From an uncultured Bacteroidales bacterium (GTDB taxonomy: Bacteria > Bacteroidota > Bacteroidia > Bacteroidales > P3), in assembly GCA_900314725.1 (NCBI GenBank), contig OMWJ01000001.1:157089-221088 (forward strand): a DNA stretch of 64,000 nucleotides. The letters are read 5' to 3'. Shown here piece after piece: positions 1 to 9,440 of the stretch. The notes under the pieces were generated by a model. That model made no database searches and was not told the origin of the DNA. It worked only from the letters and a program-made list of their open reading frames with translations. Position numbers and translations under genes: made by a program. Within the stretch, counting starts at the first letter, position 1, and each line of letters begins with the position of its first letter.

Positions 1-80
1 AGAAACAGGATAACGAAGACAAGCTGAACAAACAAGAGAACTCTGTTGATGAAATCATAATAGAAGATAACAAATATTAA
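1..80 (+). CDS. 3' end of an upstream gene (partial)
   Basis: An open frame enters from the left edge (first full codon at base 3) and stops with TAA at 78-80. About 25 residues are visible. They are hydrophilic and rich in Asp, Glu, Asn and Lys, ending in DNKY. A 26-bp gap with an AAGGAG-like ribosome site near 92 separates it from the outer-membrane barrel gene, so the two are probably co-transcribed. Too little remains to assign a function. Confidence 0.6.
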   Translation, partial: KQDNEDKLNKQENSVDEIIIEDNKY

Positions 81-106
81 AACAACGCAAATAAGGAGAA
101 AAAGAT

Positions 107-1771
107 ATGATAAAGCAAAAGATATTATTAGTATTGGGATTGTTATGTGTGTTTTCTTTGCAGGCACAAGATGACACCTATAACGAAAATGTAACAATAA
201 ATGTTGCCTTTGACCCAATGATAAGCGATGCAAACAAGATAAACAATAGTCTTTCTATCTTTGATACATCTTTTACAAAAATAGACTTTACTTTTGACAG
301 AATAAAGAAAGGCTATGATACTCATTTAGACTTTGATACCATAAAGGCCGCATCTGTAAAGGGAGAACCTCAGGCACAACTTTATAAGATTCATCTTAAA
401 GGTGGATTAGGATTGGCTTTTGGTAAAGATTTGAAAATGGCTTTTACTCCATTGTTGCAAGGATCTTACACATCTTTAAGAGACAGGTCTTTGTTGTATG
501 GTGTTGATGTCTATTCTCGTTCTGCTCTTACGGGAGAGAAGAACTATGGACACAGTGGATATTCAAATGAAGACATAAACATATATGCAAAAAAGATATT
601 CCAACATTATACTCTTTCCTCACGCGCTTTTTACAACTATTCCCGTAACTATTATTATGGTTCAGAACAATATCCTAAACAAAACATAGATAACTCAGAT
701 TATAGAATATCTTGGCATAATGTGGGAGCAGATGTGTCTTATACCACATTGTCAAGAGATGAAGATTTGCAGCATAATGGAAGATTAAATTTCCATTATA
801 CAGGTAATAATCAGGGTGGAGGAGAGTTTTATTTACATACTCTTTTGGACGGTGCTTTAGACTTGGATTTATTCAAGAAAGCATTGAATCAGAAAGCAGG
901 AATAAGCCTTGATTACAAACATTCTTTTTATAAAAAATCTAAAGCCTTGATAGACTTGGCTCCTTATTTCCTCTTTGATTGGAGTAAGTTCCATTTCTTT
1001 GCTTCTTTGGGCATAGAACCAGGAGTTCATACTTTTAGAAGTTTTCAACTCTTACCTACGGCTACTGTTAGTTTTGAAATCATACCTCAAACTCTTAGCC
1101 TTTATGGAGGATTAAAGTCTGAGAGCATAATGCCAACTTTGAACGATCTTAGGTTAGAGAATCCTTTTATTCAGCCTTCTCCTGTCCTGCAAGATGCAAC
1201 ACACAACACTTTCTTTGCAAAAGGTTTTTTGAACATCACTCCTAAATCACAACTAAGTTTGGAAGTAGGTTATCAAAAACAATACAACCAACATTTCTTT
1301 ATGAATACGGATATTATAAGCAAAAACATATTCAACGTTCATAGAGTTGTCTATGATGATGCAGGAAAATATTATGTTAGCTTAGAGAATTATTTCCCTA
1401 TAGGTTCTTCATTTTATTGTAATTTGAAAGCTACATTACAGAGAACAAACAGAGATAGTAAAGCTTTTGAGGCTTGGTATAGTCCTGCTTTTGAATTTGC
1501 TGCAAAACTTAATTATGCATACAACAACGTTCTTAACATAAGTGTTTTGCCAACATTCCATTCCAAGAGCAAGGCTTACGTAGAGAGTCTGAATAAAGAA
1601 GTTGAGGTTAAAGCAATGTTTGATGTTTCCCTTTCAGCAACCTATCAATATACAGAAAGATGGTCTTTCTTTGCTGACTTGAACAATCTTGCATTCCAAC
1701 AATACTATTTGTATTATAACTATCCAACACATACATTCAATTTCCTATTAGGCTGTATCTACAAACTATAA
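107..1771 (+). CDS. Outer-membrane beta-barrel protein, TonB-receptor-like
   Basis: 554 residues. A signal peptide of about 20 residues ends at LQAQ. From about residue 90 to the end the protein is a series of alternating aromatic/polar strands with Tyr-, Phe- and Asn-rich turns, and it ends in an aromatic-hydrophobic strand (GCIYKL), as expected of an outer-membrane barrel. I see no TonB box or plug domain. It resembles the barrel-only proteins of Bacteroidetes that are often annotated as TonB-dependent receptor-like; substrate unknown. The start has an AAGGAG-like site about 10 bp upstream, and a strong hairpin follows the stop. The barrel call is solid; any transport role is inference. Confidence 0.7.
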   Translation: MIKQKILLVLGLLCVFSLQAQDDTYNENVTINVAFDPMISDANKINNSLSIFDTSFTKIDFTFDRIKKGYDTHLDFDTIKAASVKGEPQAQLYKIHLKGGLGLAFGKDLKMAFTPLLQGSYTSLRDRSLLYGVDVYSRSALTGEKNYGHSGYSNEDINIYAKKIFQHYTLSSRAFYNYSRNYYYGSEQYPKQNIDNSDYRISWHNVGADVSYTTLSRDEDLQHNGRLNFHYTGNNQGGGEFYLHTLLDGALDLDLFKKALNQKAGISLDYKHSFYKKSKALIDLAPYFLFDWSKFHFFASLGIEPGVHTFRSFQLLPTATVSFEIIPQTLSLYGGLKSESIMPTLNDLRLENPFIQPSPVLQDATHNTFFAKGFLNITPKSQLSLEVGYQKQYNQHFFMNTDIISKNIFNVHRVVYDDAGKYYVSLENYFPIGSSFYCNLKATLQRTNRDSKAFEAWYSPAFEFAAKLNYAYNNVLNISVLPTFHSKSKAYVESLNKEVEVKAMFDVSLSATYQYTERWSFFADLNNLAFQQYYLYYNYPTHTFNFLLGCIYKL

Positions 1772-1800
1772 GCAAGAGATTTTTTATTAGCAAAGGACTA

Positions 1801-1840
1801 AAAAAGACCAAGACTTTTTTGAAAAAGTCTTGGTCTTTTT
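1801..1840 (+). terminator. Hairpin terminator with 19-bp perfect stem
   Basis: Arms at 1801-1819 and 1822-1840 are perfectly complementary, carry the word GACCAAGACTT and its complement, and are followed by a T run. It lies 29 bp after the barrel gene stop. The A/T flanks make it work in either direction. The core word is related to the AAGTCTTCG repeats elsewhere in the window. Confidence 0.75.
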
Positions 1841-1984
1841 TTCTTAACTCTTGATGTTTGCATGCAAAAGACTTACTCTTTTTTTACGAAAAGCAAGAGT
1901 AGGGAAATATTAGTGTTGAAGACAATTATAATAAAGGAATAATACAATTGAAATTGTTTAAAATACAATTTTTTCTTTAAAATA

Positions 1985-2017
1985 TTTGGTTAATAAATAA
2001 ATTTACTATAATTTTGC
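1985..2017 (+). promoter_or_regulatory. Bacteroidetes-type promoter for the XRE gene
   Basis: TTTG at 1985-1988, a 20-bp spacer, and TAATTTTGC at 2009-2017, matching the TTTG / TAnnTTTG consensus of the Bacteroidetes primary sigma factor. It gives a leader of about 30 nt before the ATG at 2053. Confidence 0.7.
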
Positions 2018-2052
2018 GGCGTAAAAAAAGATAAAAATAAAGATTAATAGAA

Positions 2053-2796
2053 ATGGCAAAGGTAGAATTTACAGACAAAAACAATAATAAGGTAAAGGTA
2101 GAGACAAATAACAATGACACTTATTATCTTGGCTACTTAGACGATATGAATTATCAAATCAATCAACGAAAAAATAATGCCTATATCAAGACTTGTTCTA
2201 AACTCTTTGATAAATATTATGACGGAACTATTAAATCCATTTGGAATGATATTTCAAGAGAAATGTATAAAAAAGGTTTCAACGGTTTTCTATGGGTCAG
2301 GAAAGATGATACATCAGAAGTAAGGCAAAGACTTGGAAGCAGGATAAAGGAAATAAGAAAGCATGAGGGTCTTACTGCCAAAGAATTTGCAAGGAAAGTC
2401 AATATAGATGCAGGCAATCTGAGTAGAATAGAAAAAGGACAGATTTCTGTTGGGATAGATACTTTGAATAGGATTGCAGGTGCATTGAATATGAGAATAG
2501 ATTTTGTCCCAAGAAAAGAGACACCTACACCAAAAGAAGAAAAGAAAGAAGAATATAATCCTCAAAGCACAATCAGTATTGGGAAAAACAGCGACACCGT
2601 AGAAGAGTTGGAAAGATTGTGTAACCAAAAAGCTAAAGAACTGGCAACAAATATAGATATATCTAATCAGAAAGAAGTCTCCGTTCCTTTTTGGACTGAT
2701 GATATACCTTCGGAACTGATATGCGTCTGCAATATCTCCTTGGACAAAAAAGGAACTCCAAAGTACGATTTAGATTTTTCACAATCTACAATGTAA
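2053..2796 (+). CDS. XRE-family helix-turn-helix protein
   Basis: 247 residues. An N-terminal 80-residue part of unknown type carries several Tyr and Trp. A classic XRE/Cro-type HTH follows at about residues 90-150 (GSRIKEIRKHEGLTAKEFA, then NIDAGNLSRIEKGQ). A Lys/Glu/Pro-rich linker and a 75-residue C-terminal part with no recognised fold complete it. The HTH sits in the middle, unlike phage repressors or antitoxins, which usually carry it at one end. It is presumably a DNA-binding regulator. Three small envelope genes follow on the same strand and may be its targets, which is inference from position only. It has its own promoter. Confidence 0.75.
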   Translation: MAKVEFTDKNNNKVKVETNNNDTYYLGYLDDMNYQINQRKNNAYIKTCSKLFDKYYDGTIKSIWNDISREMYKKGFNGFLWVRKDDTSEVRQRLGSRIKEIRKHEGLTAKEFARKVNIDAGNLSRIEKGQISVGIDTLNRIAGALNMRIDFVPRKETPTPKEEKKEEYNPQSTISIGKNSDTVEELERLCNQKAKELATNIDISNQKEVSVPFWTDDIPSELICVCNISLDKKGTPKYDLDFSQSTM

Positions 2797-2834
2797 AAAA
2801 AGAAAATTTATTATTAAATAAAAACTCAAGTATT

Positions 2835-3566
2835 ATGAAGAAATTAATATTATTTGTTGCAGTGTGCATCCTTTTTGGAGCAGGCAACGTAATGGCACAA
2901 CAAAACAAAAACAAAACAGAGGTTACAAAGTTTCTTGGTATTCCTGTTGATGGTACAAAAAGCCAGATGATACAGAAAATAAAAGCCAAAGGTTTCTCCT
3001 ACAATCAAAAGCAAGACAGATTAAAAGGCAAATTCAATGGCAGGGATGTTTATGTTTCTGTTGTAACAAACAAAAACAAAGTTTGGAGAATAGTAGTACA
3101 AGATGTCGTTCCTTCAAGTGAAACTAATATAAAAATAAGATTCAATGAACTTTGCAGACAATTTGCAGAAAATGAAAAATATCTACCGCAAAATTTAACA
3201 GGAAATTATGAAATAGAAAGCGATGAAGATATTTCATACAATATAACTGTACGCAACAAAAGGTATGAAGCAGGATATTTTCAAATGACTGAAAAGGATA
3301 AAGAATTTTTGCAAGATACAACGGCTCTTATGAATGCAGTAAAGCCAATTATTCAATCAAAATATACAGAAGAAGAATTGGATAATCCTACAGAGGAAAT
3401 TACGCAAGATGTTTATAATATAGCGGCAGATTATCTTTTTGAAAATTTATATGAAAAAGTAAAAAATCGTTCTGTATGGTTTTTGATAAATGAGTTTTAT
3501 GGAGATTACTCCATTATTATGTATTACGATAATGAACTAAACAAAGCACGAGGAGAAGATTTATAA
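2835..3566 (+). CDS. Secreted protein of unknown function
   Basis: 243 residues from the ATG at 2835. An in-frame upstream start would overlap the XRE gene and put 38 residues before a clear signal peptide (MKKLILFVAVCILFGAG, cleaved near MAQ), so the later start is chosen. The mature part is mixed alpha/beta and Lys/Asn-rich, beginning with FLGIPVDG followed by an amphipathic helix. This pattern occurs in periplasmic Bacteroidetes proteins, but no named family is recognised. It lies 38 bp after the XRE gene and 31 bp before the next small envelope gene. Confidence 0.6.
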   Translation: MKKLILFVAVCILFGAGNVMAQQNKNKTEVTKFLGIPVDGTKSQMIQKIKAKGFSYNQKQDRLKGKFNGRDVYVSVVTNKNKVWRIVVQDVVPSSETNIKIRFNELCRQFAENEKYLPQNLTGNYEIESDEDISYNITVRNKRYEAGYFQMTEKDKEFLQDTTALMNAVKPIIQSKYTEEELDNPTEEITQDVYNIAADYLFENLYEKVKNRSVWFLINEFYGDYSIIMYYDNELNKARGEDL

Positions 3567-3597
3567 TTAATTTATTAACAAATAAAATTTAAATACG

Positions 3598-4038
3598 ATG
3601 AAAAAAATTTGGGTTTATTTACTTGGAGTATTAACAGGTATTATATTCACTTTTTTAGTGTTACTTGTTGTTTCAGCAACAATGAAATCAAAAGAAAATG
3701 TTGAAATAAAAACAGAAACAGAAACAAAAATAGAGATATTACCAGGTATGAGATTATTTGACAAACCGGGGGAAGAAATTAATGAAACAGGTTTCAAAGT
3801 TTTTCAATCTCTAACAGATGGCTTTGCTCTTGCAAGCGGCAAAGGAAAAGCTTATAGTGAGGATCTTTATAGAGGATTAGATGTTCTTTTATATAATGAA
3901 GAAGGTAATCCTTATTATGATGCCCAAGTAATAAAAGCTCCAGAAGGAAAATGTTTTAAACAAGTAGGTATATATAAATATACTGCAAACTCTGGTATGG
4001 TTCGTACTGTTCCTGTTATACAATTGATGGATAAGTAA
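3598..4038 (+). CDS. Small membrane-anchored protein, unknown function
   Basis: 146 residues. One N-terminal transmembrane segment (about residues 5-28) is followed by a short Glu/Thr/Lys stretch (ETETETKIE) and a compact C-terminal domain of about 95 residues that would face the periplasm. No family recognised. The domain looks beta-rich (GFKVFQSLTDGFALASG) and could be an SH3-like or ligand-binding module. It lies between two other small envelope genes on the same strand, 14 bp before the next. Confidence 0.55.
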   Translation: MKKIWVYLLGVLTGIIFTFLVLLVVSATMKSKENVEIKTETETKIEILPGMRLFDKPGEEINETGFKVFQSLTDGFALASGKGKAYSEDLYRGLDVLLYNEEGNPYYDAQVIKAPEGKCFKQVGIYKYTANSGMVRTVPVIQLMDK

Positions 4039-4052
4039 AGTAAAAATTTGTT

Positions 4053-4748
4053 ATGAAAAGAATAGTATTATTATTTGTTGCAATATGTTTGTCTATAACT
4101 TTATTTGCACAAAAAGGAGAAACAGAGGTTAAAGCAAATGCTGTAACAATGGTTTCTTTTGTTCAGGATTCTCCATACGGGGATGCAACTATAACGTTGA
4201 AAAATAATTTAGATATTCCTATTACATCTATAAAGGCAAGAATTGTCTATAAAGATATGAATGGAGAAATTTTAGATTATCAAGATATAGACAAATCTAT
4301 AGAAATAGCTCCTAAAATGGCAAGAACATTTACTGTTAAACCCTTTGGAGAAAGTGCTGATTATGTTTATTATAAATCAAAAGCTATTACCTATCATGAT
4401 AGAAAATTTAAAGTTGATTTTGTTCTTGAACAATATAATAATGTTAAAGAAGAACAAACTCAAACAGATACTACAACACAAAAAGAATTAGATAAAGCTG
4501 AAGATGATGAATGGCCGGGGGCTTTCATATTCATTTGTTTTCTTCTTGGTGTTGCAATATGTATAGTATTTTATTTTGTTATACCTTATAATATGGCAAA
4601 AAACAGGGGGAGAAGTGCAGGTCTATGGATATTGCTTGGTTTTATTATTTCACCGTTGCTTTTGTATATAATCTTAGCCATTATAGGAGATTCTGAAGAG
4701 AAAAAGAGAGAAGAACTTATAAGAGAAATGGAAAGAAGAAAGCAATAA
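4053..4748 (+). CDS. Envelope protein with signal peptide and C-terminal membrane segments
   Basis: 231 residues. Signal peptide 1-20 (ending LFAQ). A beta-sandwich-like domain at about 25-130 resembles FxLYD-type domains (ITLKNNLDIPITSIKARIVYKD). An acidic linker follows, then two transmembrane segments near 150-172 and 183-205 joined by a short basic loop (NMAKNRGRSAG), and a charged Glu/Lys/Arg tail. The resemblance is structural and not a firm assignment. It is the last gene of the rightward group and is followed by a bidirectional hairpin. Confidence 0.6.
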   Translation: MKRIVLLFVAICLSITLFAQKGETEVKANAVTMVSFVQDSPYGDATITLKNNLDIPITSIKARIVYKDMNGEILDYQDIDKSIEIAPKMARTFTVKPFGESADYVYYKSKAITYHDRKFKVDFVLEQYNNVKEEQTQTDTTTQKELDKAEDDEWPGAFIFICFLLGVAICIVFYFVIPYNMAKNRGRSAGLWILLGFIISPLLLYIILAIIGDSEEKKREELIREMERRKQ

Positions 4749-4771
4749 CACAACGTTTAACTAACTTAACC

Positions 4772-4807
4772 AAAAGAGATAAAATGATTTATTATTTTAT
4801 CTCTTTT
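4772..4807. terminator. Bidirectional hairpin terminator between convergent genes
   Basis: AAAAGAGATAAAAT at 4772-4785 is complementary to 4794-4807 across an 8-nt loop. A-rich and T-rich flanks suit both directions. The right arm overlaps the stop codon of the leftward gene. Confidence 0.7.
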
Positions 4808-6290
4808 TTGTTATAGGATATAATATTGTTTTGCCGTAGAGAGAATTGATGGATACTGTAGAAGAGGAGTCTATTGCATAGGAGGCACCATAAAGGCTTG
4901 AAGAAAAGTCCTGACTAAGACTTGCTCTGGAAAAATCAGAAGAAGAAAAGATATCGGTATATATTAAAGAATCTTGAGAGAGGATATTATTTATAGAGAT
5001 AGTGTTTAAATCAGCATAATAATAAAGTTTTAGATTCTCTTCTCCATAATAATAACGATACATATTTTCTATTTTTGGTTTGTCTTTTAAGATATAGGCA
5101 TTGTGTTTATTATTATGGATAAAATCTACAAGTTGTTTATCTGTTGTGAAATTCTTTTCATTCCAAGGCAAAAGACAAAAATATGTATTCCAAATCAAAA
5201 GAGCATAAGCAAGATAGAGCATAAATTTAAGATTAGTAAAATAGTTTATCAATAGAATAATTAACAAAAATGGAATTATAAGCATAAACTCCGCATTTCC
5301 ATTGCTGAGAAAGGCAAATAAGAGATAGCAAATAAGCAGAGAAAAGATAAATATTGAGAACTTTCTTTGTGCAACGTTATGTGAAGAAGAGAGTTTTTTC
5401 ACTTTCTTTATTTGTAAAATACTTTTTATAAAAAAGGACAAACAAATAACAATCAAAGGAAAAGAAATAAAAGGTGAAATTTTTATGATACTAAACATAT
5501 AACCATGCACTTGGATAAATGTTCTGAAGAAACTTATAGGAGTCAGAATAAGCATTGTTTTTAGATTAGGAGGCTGTGCATTTCCTGAAAAGTAATCATG
5601 TAGAACAAAAGTTATCAAGCCTTTAAAACTTAGAGTAGAGAATAAACAATAATAAACAAGAGCATAAACCAAAGGTAATAAACAAGAGATGCAAACAAAA
5701 TACCAGATATATTTTCTATTTATGCTGAACAGTATTCCTATGAAGCAAGCGAGCAAAAGAATAACGGCTAATTGGTGAAACAGACAAGCTAAAACGCAAA
5801 GTAACGCAACTGTGATAACATTGATTTTATTATCTTTAGAGAAAATTTTTTGCATATAGTAGATGACTATCATTGAAAGACATACAGGCAATATATATGT
5901 TTCATAATCTATAGTAAAACGAATAAAAGAAAAACATGCTCCACAAAATATAAGTAAATAACAAATAGTTTTTTCAGGGACATTATTTAAAAGAAGTATT
6001 TTTCTAAGAAAGAACAAGGTTAATAATCCAATAAGAATATTCAGAGACTGTAAAATGTACAAAGGTTCCAAAGGAAGAAATTTAAAAATATTTAAAACAA
6101 TATATCCTAATCCACAATGTAGAAGATGATGAGGATAAAATATTTCTTTTCCACTCAAAGCTGAGTAAGCATAAGCATAAGCATCACCTGTAGGATTATT
6201 ATTAGGGAAAAGGGAAAAGATTATCCCAAGAAAAACAAAGGGAACATATTTTTTATGTTTGCAGATAAAATGTTTAACAACTTGAAACAT
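4797..6290 (-). CDS. Polytopic membrane protein, GT-C glycosyltransferase-like
   Basis: 497 residues with about eleven hydrophobic segments, from residue 15 to about 375, then a soluble C-terminal part of about 110 residues. The first extracytoplasmic loop reads PTGDAYAYAYSALSGKEIF followed by YPHHLL. An acidic residue plus aromatic and His-rich loop after the first membrane helix is typical of GT-C enzymes, which move sugars from polyprenyl phosphates in the membrane. Family membership is inferred from topology and this loop. It is the last gene of the leftward run, 19 bp after mtnN. A polymerase-like or EpsG-like protein is an alternative. Confidence 0.5.
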   Translation of the reverse strand: MFQVVKHFICKHKKYVPFVFLGIIFSLFPNNNPTGDAYAYAYSALSGKEIFYPHHLLHCGLGYIVLNIFKFLPLEPLYILQSLNILIGLLTLFFLRKILLLNNVPEKTICYLLIFCGACFSFIRFTIDYETYILPVCLSMIVIYYMQKIFSKDNKINVITVALLCVLACLFHQLAVILLLACFIGILFSINRKYIWYFVCISCLLPLVYALVYYCLFSTLSFKGLITFVLHDYFSGNAQPPNLKTMLILTPISFFRTFIQVHGYMFSIIKISPFISFPLIVICLSFFIKSILQIKKVKKLSSSHNVAQRKFSIFIFSLLICYLLFAFLSNGNAEFMLIIPFLLIILLINYFTNLKFMLYLAYALLIWNTYFCLLPWNEKNFTTDKQLVDFIHNNKHNAYILKDKPKIENMYRYYYGEENLKLYYYADLNTISINNILSQDSLIYTDIFSSSDFSRASLSQDFSSSLYGASYAIDSSSTVSINSLYGKTILYPITKKR

Positions 6291-6309
6291 AATTTTGTTA
6301 TATTCTTTT

Positions 6310-7017
6310 CTAAGAAAGAGATTCTTTGTCTTGAGGTAACATTTCTATAAACTGTCTTACTACGTCAAAAGATTGGTTTGCCATAATAGTCCAGAAATCT
6401 TTGTATTGTTGAGAATGGTTAGGTCTAAGAGGATTATCACTGATTATCCTGAAGGATATAAAAGGCGTTTTTCTTATATAGCAAGTTTGAGCAATGGCAC
6501 ATGTTTCCATATCAATTGCCTTAGGATTAGGAAAAGCAGAAAGTATTGTCTGCATCTTTTCTTTTGTTGTTACAAACCAATCTCCTGTAAGTATTTGTCC
6601 TATATGTATCTTTTGTTTGTAATGAAGTGTTTTTGCTATTGGTAATATTGTTTTAGGAGTATGATATTGCGGAGGCATTCCTTGTATTTGTCCAAAATGA
6701 TTGTCTTCTCCGCAATAAACATCATGATAACAAGTATTTTCACAAACAACAATGTCCAAGGGTTCTACATCTTCGCTTGCTCCTCCAGCTACACCAGAAG
6801 AAATAACTAAATCAGGAGAAAAAGCATTGATAAGATTCTCTGTTCCTACGGCGGCATTGACTTTTCCAACACCGCATTGTTGTAGGATAATTTCGTGTTT
6901 ACCAATCTTGCCTATTATGTATTTATAAGCATTTGTGTCAAGCGTTTGTTCTTCTTGTAAAAGTTCTTTTATAAGGGAGAACTCTTTTTGCATTGCTATA
7001 AGTATTCCTATTTTCAT
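6310..7017 (-). CDS. mtnN: 5'-methylthioadenosine/S-adenosylhomocysteine nucleosidase
   Basis: 235 residues, the normal family length. The enzyme hydrolyses MTA and SAH to adenine plus methylthioribose or S-ribosylhomocysteine, recycling products of methyl transfer and polyamine synthesis in the cytosol. Expected residues are present: the general acid/base Glu12 (IAMQKE), the glycine-rich SSGVAGG loop at 73-79, the ribose-binding Met170-Glu171 (AIDMET) and the catalytic Asp194 (IISDN). It sits 14 bp after the TamL-like gene and before the membrane protein gene. Its link to those envelope genes looks incidental. Confidence 0.92.
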   Translation of the reverse strand: MKIGILIAMQKEFSLIKELLQEEQTLDTNAYKYIIGKIGKHEIILQQCGVGKVNAAVGTENLINAFSPDLVISSGVAGGASEDVEPLDIVVCENTCYHDVYCGEDNHFGQIQGMPPQYHTPKTILPIAKTLHYKQKIHIGQILTGDWFVTTKEKMQTILSAFPNPKAIDMETCAIAQTCYIRKTPFISFRIISDNPLRPNHSQQYKDFWTIMANQSFDVVRQFIEMLPQDKESLS

Positions 7018-7031
7018 AAAGCGATTATTTA

Positions 7032-9440
7032 TTAGAATGGATGGCCTATACCAAACTGAATAACAACATCTCTTGGTTTTGCTTTACTTAAAACAAATCT
7101 CTTACTCATTTTTAGACTTGGGTCCCAAACTTTGAGAGCAAAATCTACACGAATAATCATAACACTTATATTCAATCTCGCTCCTAAACCAAAGTCTGTT
7201 GCTATTTCTTTATAAAAGTCTTTGCTTATTCTTCCTCCTTCCATTCCAGATACTTCTTTAAGTGTCCAAATATTACCTGCATCAATAAAAGCAGCTCCTT
7301 CTACAGGACCAACAAAAGGTAATCTGTATTCCATATTTATTCCAAAAGCAAGGTCTCCAGCTCTGTCGTATTTCATATCTCCTGTAGGAGAACTATGTCC
7401 TGGTCCTAATTCTCGTAGTTGCCAACCTCTAAGATTATTAGCTCCTCCTCCAAAGAAACTCTTTTCGTATGGAAGCGCTTCAGCATTACCATAAGCGACA
7501 CCTATTCCACCATATATCTTATATACAAAAGATGTTCTTTTTGTTAGATAGTTGTAACGGATAAAAGAAAAGTCTGTCCTGAAATACTGAGAAAAAGGAA
7601 TATTAAAAATAGTATAATTCCCATTATTATCTTTTGATTGGTTGCTAAGTAAAGAATAAGCATCTAAAACATTGCCTGCTATTTCTATGTTAGCAGAAAA
7701 ATAGTTGAATCGTTTTCTTTTTTTGCTGACAAGCTGACCGTTATAAACATAACTATAACGCATAGCCATAACAAAGTGATCGGACATCTGATAACGAATT
7801 CTACGGTCCATACTGTTTATAAGGTTTTCGTAGTCTTTGTCTGTTATCTCCATATTGACATAGTTGATTTCCAAAGGAGTGAAATAGAAGAATTTCTTCT
7901 CTGAAGTGTTCCAACTATAACCAAAATTAGTATTGAAAATAGACCTATTATAATAAGAACGGCGTTGAAGATTATATCCTGCTTTTAGACTTGTGTGTGG
8001 GTGATAACGCATAGAATAGAATTTTGTAGAAAAAGGAGCGAGAAAGCGAGGTAATTCTAAACCAAAGTCAATACCAGATTCAAAAGCGTTAAAGATTTCC
8101 CAGCCTTTAGCATCGTGCTGGCCTGAAAATATTTTACTGTTTATTTCTGCTGCAAGTTTTATGTTTGAAGTAAATATTTCTGCACCTCTGAAAAGGTTTC
8201 TGTTTGTGAAAGACAGATTACCTTCTGCACCAAAATTGGAAGAGTTTCCATAGTTGAGGTTATTGTTATTATTAGCAGAATAATTTATTTCAAAAGAGGA
8301 AGAGATACTTATAGGTTTTGTCATAGTCAGTCTTATATAATTAGCAAGGTTTAGTGTATCTCCATCAAAAGGAGCAATAGGCTCATAATACATATCTACA
8401 TATTTAAAGTTTCGTAGTTGGAAAAGAGCTGAATAAGTATTCTTACTTATAGAAGGAGAATATAAATGATTGTTTTGTACAAGTATGCAACGTTGTAGAG
8501 TCTTTCTTTTTATTATAGGTTTTGGAGTGTTGTTAATAAAATATAAAGGGGTTACAGCAAAATTCTTTTGAGGTTTATGATAGGTTAGTATTGTGTCTGT
8601 TGGCGGGATATATTCAGGAGATGTTATAGGAATGTAATTTGGATAAAGATAGATTTTTGAAATTTTATAAGGTTTGTGTGTTGTTTGTCCATTATTATCT
8701 GTAGGATTTTTGACATACATTTTTATTTGTGTCTTTTCTACTCCTTGTGTTGTATCTATTTCGAAACTTATATAAGAAGTATTAAAAGCATAATAGCCCT
8801 TATCTTGCATTGCCGAAGCAACATCTGAGCGTATATCAGAAAGAATAGCCTCATTATACCAATCACCTCTCTTTATTATATCCTTTTTTATTAAAGGTTT
8901 TATAATAGAATACATTTTTTCATCTTCTGTACTAAGATAAAAGGTATCTATTTTTGCTCTATAAGGAATTTCTATTATGTAATTCTCGGTACGACGTTTT
9001 TTGTAATAAGACCAAGGAGCATACCAACGTCTTACATTGGAAAGAGAGTCTCTAACAACAGCGGAAAAACATCCACGAGATTTTAAATAAGTTTTTATGT
9101 TTTTAATAGATGTTTCAGTGTATCTTTCACTGAGTTCTACAGGTTTTTCACCAAGAGAGCGGAAGAGATATTTCTCAAAAAAATTGCAGGCAGAATCATC
9201 TACAGGACGAGAAACGCTATAGATATACATTCCCATCTTCATTCCAAAAACTTTATGGTTAGGGTCTTGTTTTATATAATTAACTACATCACTTTTACCT
9301 ATACCATACTCTTTGTTGTTTAGATAAATCTTATTTTTGGAAAGCAGATAACCATCTTTGCTAATATGTTTATTGGGAGAACAAGAACATATTAGTATTG
9401 CTATAGCTAAGAAGAGTAGTATATTATATTTATGCTTCAT
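7032..9440 (-). CDS. BamA/TamA-family outer-membrane lipoprotein (TamL-like)
   Basis: 802 residues. A lipoprotein signal peptide ends in ICSC (Cys20). The first half holds POTRA-like alpha/beta domains. The second half is a 16-strand-type barrel with the Omp85 signature FFGGGANNLRGWQ near residue 670 and FIDAGNIW later. The family assists assembly or translocation of outer-membrane components. The lipidated form is the Bacteroidetes TamL type, which works with a TamB-like partner not seen here. Its start codon directly abuts the waaA stop, indicating translational coupling. Confidence 0.85.
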   Translation of the reverse strand: MKHKYNILLFLAIAILICSCSPNKHISKDGYLLSKNKIYLNNKEYGIGKSDVVNYIKQDPNHKVFGMKMGMYIYSVSRPVDDSACNFFEKYLFRSLGEKPVELSERYTETSIKNIKTYLKSRGCFSAVVRDSLSNVRRWYAPWSYYKKRRTENYIIEIPYRAKIDTFYLSTEDEKMYSIIKPLIKKDIIKRGDWYNEAILSDIRSDVASAMQDKGYYAFNTSYISFEIDTTQGVEKTQIKMYVKNPTDNNGQTTHKPYKISKIYLYPNYIPITSPEYIPPTDTILTYHKPQKNFAVTPLYFINNTPKPIIKRKTLQRCILVQNNHLYSPSISKNTYSALFQLRNFKYVDMYYEPIAPFDGDTLNLANYIRLTMTKPISISSSFEINYSANNNNNLNYGNSSNFGAEGNLSFTNRNLFRGAEIFTSNIKLAAEINSKIFSGQHDAKGWEIFNAFESGIDFGLELPRFLAPFSTKFYSMRYHPHTSLKAGYNLQRRSYYNRSIFNTNFGYSWNTSEKKFFYFTPLEINYVNMEITDKDYENLINSMDRRIRYQMSDHFVMAMRYSYVYNGQLVSKKRKRFNYFSANIEIAGNVLDAYSLLSNQSKDNNGNYTIFNIPFSQYFRTDFSFIRYNYLTKRTSFVYKIYGGIGVAYGNAEALPYEKSFFGGGANNLRGWQLRELGPGHSSPTGDMKYDRAGDLAFGINMEYRLPFVGPVEGAAFIDAGNIWTLKEVSGMEGGRISKDFYKEIATDFGLGARLNISVMIIRVDFALKVWDPSLKMSKRFVLSKAKPRDVVIQFGIGHPF

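Noticed and set aside
2721..2834. N-terminal extension of the secreted protein gene at 2835
   Set aside because: It overlaps the XRE gene and would place 38 residues before a standard signal peptide.
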